From assembly GCF_029227915.1 (NCBI RefSeq), contig NC_079882.1:30868001-30932000 (forward strand): a stretch of 64,000 nt of DNA. Reading direction: 5' to 3'. The first letter of the stretch is position 1, and every line of letters begins with the position of its first letter. The stretch is from Hydractinia symbiolongicarpus (Eukaryota; Cnidaria; Hydrozoa; Anthoathecata; Hydractiniidae). This document shows, piece by piece, positions 24,255 to 34,835 of this stretch. The translations under genes were made by a program, and so were the position numbers. The notes under the pieces were generated by a model that worked only from the letters and a program-made list of their open reading frames with translations, was not told the origin of the DNA and made no database searches.

Positions 24255-25715
24255 ACATGTTGGTACGGATATGTGACGCAACTGTTGTAGCTCAAACAGA
24301 GTAATAACGTTAGAAAGTCAATGAAATATAGTTTTTAAAACCGTCTCTACTTCTTCAGAGCGCGCTAACGTCTAGGATTGTTCCCACAGTAAAAAATGGC
24401 TTATTTATCTACATTTTTTAAGTGGAAATGCTCTGTTCCAGCAATCATTTCAAATTAAGAAGAACGTTTTTTCTTGGAGACCAGTTGTCTTATTGATCAT
24501 ATTTCTAGGGTCCAAATCCAAAATCATTACAATTAAGTCCCACAGTCAATCGTTTTATTGTTAAAAGCGATGCAACCTAGTAGAGTCAGAAAAATATCCC
24601 TAAGTACATGTTGGTACGGATATGTGACGCAACCGTTGTAGCTCAAACAGACTGATAACGTTAGAAATTCAATGAAATGTAGTTTTTGAAACCGTCTCTA
24701 TTTCTTCAGAGCGCGCTAACGTCTAGGACTGGTCCCACATTAAAAAATGGCTTATTTATCTACATTTTTTAATAAACAACCTGGTAATATCAGAAACATA
24801 TCGCTAAGTACATGTTGGTACGGATATGTGACGCAACTGTTGTAGCTCAAACAGAGTAATAACGTTAGAAAGTCAATGAAATATAGTTTTTAAAACCGTC
24901 TCTACTTCTTCAGAGCGCGCTAACGTCTAGGATTGTTCCCACAGTAAAAAATGGCTTATTTATCTACATTTTTTAAGTGGAAATGCTCTGTTCCAGCAAT
25001 CATTTCAAATTAAGAAGAACGTTTTTTCTTGGAGACCAGTTGTCTTATTGATCATATTTCTAGGGTCCAAATCCAAAATCATTACAATTAAGTCCCACAG
25101 TCAATCGTTTTATTGTTAAAAGCGATGCAACCTAGTAGAGTCAGAAAAATATCCCTAAGTACATGTTGGTACGGATATGTGACGCAACCGTTGTAGCTCA
25201 AACAGACTGATAACGTTAGAAATTCAATGAAATGTAGTTTTTGAAACCGTCTCTATTTCTTCAGAGCGCGCTAACGTCTAGGACTGGTCCCACATTAAAA
25301 AATGGCTTATTTATCTACATTTTTTAATAAACAACCTGGTAATATCAGAAACATATCGCTAAGTACATGTTGGTACGGATATGTGACGCAACTGTTGTAG
25401 CTCAAACAGAGTAATAACGTTAGAAAGTCAATGAAATGAAGTTTTTAAAACCGTCTCTACTTCTTCAGAGCGCGCTAACGTCTAGGATTGTTCCCACAGT
25501 AAAGAATGGCTTATTTATCTACATTTTTTAAGTGGAAATGCTCTGTTCCAGCAATCATTTCAAATTAAAAAGAACGTTTTTTCTTGGAGACCAGTTGTCT
25601 TATTGATCATATTTCTAGGGTCCAAATCCAAAATCATTACAATTAAGTCCCACAGTCAATCGTTTTATTGTTAAAAGCGATGCAACCTAGTAGAGTCAGA
25701 AAAATATCGCTAAGT
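24255..25715. repeat. HOR block F: 351-bp + 204-bp alternating unit (555 bp)
   Basis: Monomer starts (acatgttgg) lie at 24,255, 24,606, 24,810, 25,161, 25,365 and 25,716, giving lengths of 351, 204, 351, 204 and 351. All are alpha class. The 204-bp members have the T1 joint aataaacaacctgg at 24,771 and 25,326. Private markers are aaaatatccctaag, cttggagaccag and gtctctacttcttcag. The last copy reverts to atatcgctaag near 25,706. Every monomer in this stretch lacks the GCGC hairpin, either by the 22-bp loss or by the T1 deletion. Confidence 0.9.
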
Positions 25716-28700
25716 ACATGTTGGTACGGATATGTGACGCAACCGTTGTAGCTCAAACAGACTGATAACGTTAGAAATTCAATGAAATGTAGTTTTTGAA
25801 ACCGTCTCTATTTCTTCAGAGCGCGCTAACGTCTAGGATTGTTCCCACAGTAAAAAATGGCTTATTTATCTACATTTTTTAAGTGCAAATGCTCTGTTCC
25901 AGCAATCATTTCAACTTAAGAAGAAGGTTTTTTCTTGGAGTCCAGATGTCTTATTGATCATATTTCTAGGGTCAAAGTCCAAAATCATTACAATTAAGTC
26001 CCACAGTCAATCGTTTTATTGTTAAAAGCGATGCAACCTAGTAGAGTCAGAAAAATAGCGGTAAATACATGTTGGTACGATTATGTGACGCAATAGTTGT
26101 AACTCAAACGAACTGATACCGTTAGAAAGTCAATGAAATGTAATTTTTGAAACTGTCTCTATTCCTTCAGCGTGCGCTATCGTCTAGGATTGGTCTCACA
26201 GTAACAAATGGCTTATTTATCTACATTTTTTAATAAAGCGCTACTGCAGCACCCAGTGTGAATGCTCTGTTCCAGCAATCATTGCAAATTAAGAAGAACG
26301 TTTATTCTTGTGGTCCAGTTGTCTTATTGATCATATTTCTAGGGTCAAAGTCCAAAATCATTTCAATTAAGTCTCACAGTCAATCGTTTCATTGTTAAAT
26401 GCGATGCAACCTAGTAGAGTCAGAAAAATAACACTAAATACATGTTGGTACGAATATGTGACGCAACATTTGTAACTCAAACGGAGTGATACCGTTACAA
26501 AGTCAATGAAATTTAGTTTTTGAAAATGTCTCTATTTCTTTAGCGCAAGCTAACGGCTAGGATTGGTCCCACAGTAAAAAATGACTTTTTTACTTACATT
26601 TTTTAATAAAGCGCCATCACAGCGCCCAGTGTAATCGCTGAGTTCCAGCAACCATGTCAGATTAAGAAGAATGTTATTTCTTGGAGTCCAATTGGCTCAT
26701 TTATCACATTTATAAGTTCAAAGTCCAAAATCAGTTCAATTAAGCCCCACAGTCAATCGTTTTACTGTTAAAATCGATGCAACCTGGTAATATCTGAAAC
26801 ATATCGCTAAATACATGTTGGTACGAATATGTGAAGCAACCGTTGTACTTCAAGCGGACGGATACTGTTAGAAACTCAATGAAATGTAGTTTTTGAAACT
26901 GTCTCTATATCTTCAGGGCGTGCTAACGGCTAGGATTGGTCCCACAGTAAAAAATGACTTTTTTACTTACATTTTTTAATAAAGCGCCATCACAGCGCCC
27001 AGTGTAATCGCTGAGTTCCAGCAACCATGTCAGATTAAGAAGAATGTTTTTTCTTGGAGTCCAATTGGCTCATTTATCACATTTATAAGTTCAAAGTCCA
27101 AAATCAGTTCAATTAAGTCCCACAGTCAATCGTTTCACTGTTAAGAGCGATTGAACCTGGTAACATCAAAAACATATCGCTAAATACATGTTGGTACGAA
27201 TATGTGAAGCAACCGTTGTACTTCAAGCGAACGGATACCGTTAGAAACTCAATGAAATGTAGTTTTTGAAAATGTTTCTATATCTTTAGCGCAAGCTAAC
27301 GGCTAGGATTGGTCCCACATTACAAAATGACTTATTTAACTAAATTTTTAATGAAGCGCTACCGCAGCGCCCAGTGTAATCGCTGAATTCCAGCAATCGT
27401 GTCAAATTAAGGAGAATGTTATTTCTTGGAGTCCAATTGTCTCATTCATCACATTCATAATGTCAAACTCCAAATTCAGTTCAATTAAGTCCCAGAGTCA
27501 ATCGTTCCACTGCTAAAAGCGATCCAACCTGGTAATATCTGAAACATATCGCTAAATACATGTTGGTACGAATATGTGACGCAACACTTGTAACTCAAGC
27601 AGAGTGATACCGTTACAAAGTCAATGAAATGTAATTTTTGAAAATGTCTCTATTTCTTCAGCGCAAGCTAATGGCTAGGATTGGTCCCACAGTAAAAAAT
27701 GACTTATTTATCTACATTTTTTAACAAAGAGCTATCACAGCGTCCAGTGTAATCGTTCAGTTCAAGCAATCATGTCAAATTAAGAATAATGTTACTTCTT
27801 GGAGTTCAATTGTCTCATTTATCACATTTATAAGTTCAAAGTCCAAAATCAGTTCAATTAAGCCCCACAGTCAATCGTTTTACTGTTAAAATCGATGCAA
27901 CCTGGTAATATCTGAAACATATCGCTAAATACATGTTGGTACGAATATGTGAAGCAACGGTTGTACTTCAAGCGGACGGATACCGTTAGAAACTCAAGGA
28001 AATGTAGTTTTTGAAACTGTCTCTATATCTTCAGGGCGTGCTAACGGCTAGGATTGGTCCCACATTACAAAATGACTTATTTAACTAAATTTTTAATGAA
28101 GCGCTACCGCAGCGCCCAGTGTAATCGCTGAATTCCAGCAATCGTGTCAAATTAAGTAGAATGTTATTTTTTGGAGTCCAATTGTCTCATTCATCACATT
28201 CATAATGTCAAACTCCAAAATCAGTTCAATTAAGCCTTACAGTCAATCGTTTTACTGTTAAAAGCGATGCAACCTGGTGATATCTGAAACATATCGCAAA
28301 ATACATGTTGGTACGAATATGTGAAGCAACCGTTGTACTTCAAGCGGACGGATACCGTTAGAAACTCAATGAAATGTAGTTTTTGAAACTGTCTCTATAT
28401 CTTCAGCGCGTGCTAACGGCTAGGATTGGTCCCACATTACAAAATGACTTATTTAACTAAATTTTTAATGAAGCGCTACCGCAGCGCCCAGTGTAATCGC
28501 TGAATTCCAGCAATCGTGTCAAATTAAGGAGAATGTTGTTTCTTGGAGTCCAATTGTCTCATTCATCACATTCATAATGTCAAACTCCAAAATCAGTTCA
28601 ATTAAGTCCCAGAGTCAATCGTTCCACTGCTAAAAGCGATCCAACCTGGTAATATCTGAAACATATCGCTAAATACATGTTGGTACGAATATGTGACGCA

Positions 28701-28919
28701 ACACTTGTAACTCAAGCAGAGTGATACCGTTACAAAGTCAATGAAATGTAATTTTTGAAAATGTCTCTATTTCTTCAGCGCAAGCTAATGGCTAGGATTG
28801 GTCCCACAGTAAAAAATGACTTACTTATCTACATTTTTTAACAAAGAGCTATCACAGCGTCCAGTGTAATCGTTCAGTTCAAGCAATCATGTCAAATTAA
28901 GAAGAATGTTACTTCTTGG
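25716..28919. repeat. Block G: mostly full-length beta and gamma monomers
   Basis: An alpha 351-bp monomer and a delta monomer lead into full-length beta and gamma monomers. The words caagcagagtgatacc at about 27,596 and 28,713 are 1,117 bp apart (three monomers), so a trimeric tendency exists, but the classes vary between copies. The word gaattccagcaatcgtgtc relates several of these to blocks A and E. No T1, T2 or T3 joint and no 351-bp monomer lies between about 25,900 and 29,900, unlike its neighbours. Confidence 0.7.
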
Positions 28920-30691
28920 AGTTCAATTGTCTCATTTATCACATTTATAAGTTCAAAGTCCAAAATCAGTTCCGTTAAGTCCCACAGTCAATCGTTTCAC
29001 TGTTAAATGCGATGCAATCTAGTAATATCGGAAATATATCGCTAAATACATGTTGGTACGGATATGTTACGCAACCGTTGTAGCTCAAACAGATTGATAA
29101 CGTTAGAAAGTCAATTAAATGTAGTTTTTGAAACTGTCTCTATTTCTTCAGAGCGCGCTAACGTCTAGGATTGGTCCCACAGTAAAAAATGGCTTATTTA
29201 TCTACATTTTTTAATAAAGCGCTACCACAGCGTCCAGTGGAAATGCTCTGTTCCAGCAATCATTTCAAATGAAGAAGAACGTTTGTTCTTGGAGTCCAGT
29301 TGTCTCATTGATCATATTTCTAGGGCCAAAGTCCAAAATCATTACAATTAAGTCCCACAGTCAATCGTTTTATTGTTAAAAGCGATGCAACCTAGTAGAG
29401 TCCGAAAAATAACGCTAAATGCATGTTTGAACGAATATGTGACGCAATAGTTGTAACTCAAACGGACCGATACCGTTAGAAAGTCAATGAAATGTAATTT
29501 TTGAAATTGTCTCTATTCCTTCAGCGTGCGCTATCGTCTAGGATTGGTCTCACAGTAAAAAATGGCTTATTTATCTACATTTTTTAATAAAGCGCTACCG
29601 CAGCGCCCAGTGTGAATGCTCTGTTCCAGCAATCATTTCAAATTAAGAAGAACGTTTATTCTTGGAGTCCAGTTGTCTTATTGATCATATTTCTAGGGTC
29701 AAAGTCCAAAATCATTTCAATTAAGTCTCACAGTCAATCGTTTCATTGTTAAAAGCGATGCAACCTAGTAGAGTCAGAAAAATAACACTAAATACATGTT
29801 GGTACGAATATGTGACGCAACAGTTGTAAATCAAACGGAGTGATACCGTTACAAAGTCAATGAAATTTAGTTTTTGAAAATGTCTCTATTTCTTTAGCGC
29901 GAGCTAACGGCTAGGATTGGTCCCACAGTAAAAAATGACTTATTTATCAAAATTTTTTAAGTGGAAATGCTCTGTTCCAGCAATCATTTCAAATTAAGAA
30001 AAACGTTTTTTCTTGGAGTCCAGTTGTCTTATTGATCATATTTCTAGGGTCCAAATCCAAAATCATTACAATTAAGTCCCACAGTCAATCGTTTTATTGT
30101 TAAAAGCGATGCAACCTGGTAATATCAGAAACATATCGCTAAGTACATGTTGGTACGGATATTTGACGCAACCGTTGTAGCTCAAACAGACTGATAACGT
30201 TAGAAAGTCAATGAAATTTAGTTTTTAAAACCGTCTCTATTTCTTCAGAGCGCGCTAACGTCTAGGACTGGTCCCACATTAAAAAATGGCTTATTTATCT
30301 ACATTTTTTAATAAACAACCTGGTAATATCAGAAACATATCGCTAAGTACATGTTGGTACGGATATGTGACGCAACCGTTGTAGCTCAAACAGAGTAATA
30401 ACGTTAGAAAGTCAATGAAATGTAGTTTTTGAAACTGTCTCTATTTCTTCAGCGTGCGCTATATGTGACGCAACAGTTATAAATCAAACGGAGTGATACC
30501 GTTACAAAGTCAATGAAATTTAGTTTTTGAAAATGTCTCTATTTCTTTAGCGCGAGCTAACGGCTAGGATTGGTCCCACAGTAAAAAATGACTTATTTAT
30601 CAACATTTTTTAATAAAGCGCCATCACAGCGCCCAGTGTAATCGCTGAGTTCCAGCAACCATGTCAGATTAAGAAGAATGTTTTTTCTTGG
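28920..30691. repeat. HOR block H, copy 1 (1,772-bp unit)
   Basis: Tccgttaagt at 28,971 recurs at 30,743, gcatgtttga at 29,421 recurs at 31,193, and the T1 joint at 30,310 recurs at 32,082, each 1,772 bp apart. The unit runs beta/alpha/delta/beta/alpha (351) plus a T1 monomer. The match ends near 30,425-30,445, where this copy turns into a T2 joint (30,458) and the other copy continues as alpha. The part up to about 29,400 also matches block E near 16,260-16,850. Confidence 0.82.
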
Positions 30692-32217
30692 AGTCCAATT
30701 GGCTCATTTATCACATTTATAAGTTCAAAGTCCAAAATCAGTTCCGTTAAGTCCCACAGTCAATCGTTTCACTGTTAAATGCGATGCAATCTAGTAATAT
30801 CGGAAATATATCGCTAAATACATGTTGGTACGGATATGTTACGCAACCGTTGTAGCTCAAACAGATTGATAACGTTAGAAAGTCAATGAAATGTAGTTTT
30901 TGAAACTGTCTCTATTTCTTCAGAGCGCGCTAACGTCTAGGATTGGTCCCACAGTAAAAAATGGCTTATTTATCTACATTTTTTAATAAAGCGCTACCAC
31001 AGCGTCCAGTGGAAATGCTCTGTTCCAGCAATCATTTCAAATGAAGAAGAACGTTTGTTCTTGGAGTCCAGTTGTCTCATTGATCATATTTCTAGGGCCA
31101 AAGTCCAAAATCATTACAATTAAGTCCCACAGTCAATCGTTTTATTGTTAAAAGCGATGCAACCTAGTAGAGTCAGAAAAATAACGCTAAATGCATGTTT
31201 GAACGAATATGTGACGCAATAGTTGTAAACCAAACGGACCGATACCGTTAGAAAGTCAATGAAATGTAATTTTTGAAATTGTCTCTATTCCTTCAGCGTG
31301 CGCTATCGTCTAGGATTGGTCTCACAGTAAAAAATGGCTTATTTATCTACATTTTTTAATAAAGCGCTACCGCAGCGCCCAGTGTGAATGCTCTGTTCCA
31401 GCAATCATTTCAAATTAAGAAGAACGTTTATTCTTGGAGTCCAGTTGTCTTATTGATCATATTTCTAGGGTCAAAGTCCAAAATCATTTCAATTAATTCT
31501 CACAGTCAATCGTTTCATTGTTAAAAGCGATGCAACCTAGTAGAGTCAGAAAAATAACACTAAATACATGTTGGTACGAATATGTGACGCAACAGTTGTA
31601 AATCAAACGGAGTGATACCGTTACAAAGTCAATGAAATTTAGTTTTTGAAAATGTCTCTATTTCTTTAGCGCGAGCTAACGGCTAGGATTGGTCCCACAG
31701 TAAAAAATGACTTATTTATCAAAATTTTTTAAGTGGAAATGCTCTGTTCCAGCAATCATTTCAAATTAAGAAAAACGTTTTTTCTTGGAGTCCAGTTGTC
31801 TTATTGATCATATTTCTAGGGTCCAAATCCAAAATCATTACAATTAAGTCCAACAGTCAATCGTTTTATTGTTAAAAGCGATGCAACCTGGTAATATCAG
31901 AAACATATCGCTAAGTACATGTTGGTACGGATATTTGACGCAACCGTTGTAGCTCAAACAGACTGATAACGTTAGAAAGTCAATGAAATTTAGTTTTTAA
32001 AACCGTCTCTATTTCTTCAGATCGCGCTAACGTCTAGGACTGGTCCCACATTAAAAAATGGCTTATTTATCTACATTTTTTAATAAACAACCTGGTAATA
32101 TCAGAAACATATCGCTAAGTACATGTTGGTACGGATATGTGACGCAACCGTTGTAGCTCAAACAGAGTAATAACGTTAGAAAGTCAATGAAATGTAGTTT
32201 TTAAAACCGTCTCTACT
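30692..32217. repeat. HOR block H, copy 2 (partial, ~1.5 kb)
   Basis: Second copy of the 1,772-bp unit, ending near 32,217 where the preceding copy reads gtagtttttgaaactg and this one gtagtttttaaaaccg. Small private differences include aattaattctcac for aattaagtctcac (31,492) and cagatcgcgc for cagagcgcgc (about 32,020). Its T1 monomer (32,082) also serves as the first anchor of the following 1,377-bp repeats, so the blocks overlap. Confidence 0.8.
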
Positions 32218-34835
32218 TCTTCAGAGCGCGCTAACGTCTAGGATTGTTCCCACAGTAAAAAATGGCTTATTTATCTACATTTTTTAAGTGGAAATGCTCT
32301 GTTCCAGCAATCATTTCAAATGAAGAAGAACGTTTTTTCTTGGAGACCAGTTGTCTTATTGATCATATTTCTAGGGTCCAAATCCAAAATCATTACAATT
32401 AAGTCCCACAGTCAATCGTTTTATTGTTAAAAGCGATGCAACCTAGTAGAGTCAGAAAAATAACGCAAAATACATGTTGGTACGAATATGTGACGCAACA
32501 GCTGTAACTCAACCGAACCGATACCGTTAGAAAGTCAATGAAATGTAATTTTTGAAACTGTCTCTATTCCTTCAGCGTGAGCTATATGTGACGCAACAGT
32601 TATAAATCAAACGGAGTGATACCGTTACAAAGTCAATGAAATTTAGTTTTTGAAAATGTCTCTATTTCTTTAGCGCGAGCTAACGGCTAGGATTGGTCCC
32701 ACAGTAAAAAATGACTTATTTATTAACATTTTTTAATAAAGCGCCATCACAGCGCCCAGTGTAATCGCTGAGTTCCAGCAACCATGTCAGATTAAGAAGA
32801 ATGTTATTTCTTGGAGTCCAATTGGCTCATTTATCACATTTATAAGTTCAAAGTCCAAAATCAGTTCAATTAAGTGCTACAGTCAATCGTTTTACTGTTA
32901 AAAGCGATGCAACCTGGCAATATCAGAAACATATTGCTAAGTACATGTTGGTAGGGATATGTGACGCAACCGTTTAAGCTCAAACAGACTGATAACGTTA
33001 GAAAGTCAATGAAATGTAGTTTTTGAAACCGTCTCTATTTCTTCAGAGCGCGCTAACGTCTAGGATTGTTCCCACAGTAAAAAATGGCTTATTTATCTAC
33101 ATTTTTTAAGTGGAAATGCTCTGTTCCAGCAATCATTTCAAATTAAGAAAAACGTTTTTTCTTGGAGTCCAGTTGTCTTATTGATCATATTTCTAGGGTC
33201 TAAATCCAAAATCATTACAATTAAGTCCCACAGTCAATCGTTTTATTGTTAAAAGCGATGCAACCTGGTAATATCAGAAACATATCGCTAAGTACATGTT
33301 GGTACGGATATGTGACGCAACCGTTGTAGCTCAAACAGACTGATAACGTTAGAAAGTCAATGAAATGTAGTTTTTAAAACCGTCTCTATTTCTTCAGAGC
33401 GCGCTAACGTCTAGGACTGGTCCCACATTAAAAAATGGCTTATTTATCTACATTTTTTAATAAACAACCTGGTAATATCAGAAACATATCGCTAAGTACA
33501 TGTTGGTACGGATATGTGACGCAACCGTTGTAGCTCAAACAGAGTAATAACGGTAGAAAGTCAATGAAATGTAGTTTTTAAAACCGTCTGTACTTCTTCA
33601 GAGCGCGCTAACGTCTAGGATTGTTCCAACAGTAAAAAATGGCTTATTTATCTACATTTTTTAAGTGGAAATGCTCTGTTCCAGCAATCATTTCAAATTA
33701 AGAAGAACGTTTTTTCTTGGAGACCAGTTGTCTTATTGATCATATTTCTAGGGCCCAAATCAAAAATCTTTACAATTAAGTCCCACAGTCAATCGTTTTA
33801 TTGTTAAAAGCGATGCAACCTAGTAGAGTCAGAAAAATAACGCAAAATACATGTTGGTACGAATATGTGAGGCAACAGCTGTAACTCAACCGAACCGATA
33901 CCGTTAGAAAGTCAATGAAATGTAACTTTTGAAACTGTCTCTATTCCTTCAGCGTGAGCTATATGTGACGCAACAGTTATAAATCAAACGGAGTGATACC
34001 GTTACAAAGTCAATGAAATTTAGTTTTTGAAAATGTCTCTATTTCTTTAGCGCGAGCTAACAGCTAGGATTGGTCCCACAGTAAAAAATGACTTATTTAT
34101 TAACATTTTTTAATAAAGCGCCATCACAGCGCCCAGTGTAATCGCTGAGTTCCAGCAACCATGTCAGATTAAGAAGAATGTTATTTCTTGGAGTCCAATT
34201 GGCTCATTTATCACATTTATAAGTTCAAAGTCCAAAATCAGTTCAATTAAGTGCCACAGTCAATCGTTTTACTGTTAAAAGCGATGCAACCTGGCAATAT
34301 CAGAAACATATCGCTAAGTACATGTTGGTAGGGATATGTGACGCAACCGTTTTAGCTCAAACAGACTGATAACGTTAGAAAGTCAATGAAATGTAGTTTT
34401 TGAAACCGTCTCTATTTCTTCAGAGCGCGCTAACGTCTAGGATTGTTCCCACAGTAAAAAATGGCTTATTTATCTACATTTTTTAAGTGGAAATGCTCTG
34501 TTCCAGCAATCATTTCAAATTAAGAAAAACGTTTTTTCTTGGAGTCCAGTTGTCTTATTGATCATATTTCTAGGGTCCAAATCCAAAATCATTACAATTA
34601 AGTCCCACAGTCAATCGTTTTATTGTCAAAAGCGATGCAACCTGGTAATATCAGAAACATATCGCTAAGTACATGTTGGTACGGATATGTGACGCAACCG
34701 TTGTAGCTCAAACAGACTGATAACGTTAGAAAGTCAATAAAATGTAGTTTTTAAAACCGTCTCTATTTCTTCAGAGCGCGCTAACGTCTAGGACTGGTCC
34801 CACATTAAAAAATGGCTTATTAATCTACATTTTTT
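32082..34835. repeat. HOR block I: 1,377-bp unit, two full copies
   Basis: T1 joints at 32,082, 33,459 and 34,836 are each exactly 1,377 bp apart, and the T2 joints at 32,581 and 33,958 keep the same spacing. Each unit holds a T1 monomer, a 351-bp alpha monomer, a delta piece cut short at a T2 joint, a beta monomer and further alpha monomers. Private words include caacagctgtaactcaacc and gcgtgagctatatgtg. It combines two different truncated forms in one higher-order unit. Confidence 0.87.
33865..33962. repeat. Extra 98-bp partial monomer made by a T2 joint
   Basis: Atgtga at 33,865 is followed only 98 bp later by atgtgacgc at 33,963, instead of about 373 bp. The retained piece spans consensus positions ~17-112, that is the cgcaac word, the accgttag word, the tttttgaaa word and the pyrimidine tract. 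The hairpin, the A/T inverted repeat and the whole 3' half are missing. Confidence 0.85.
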
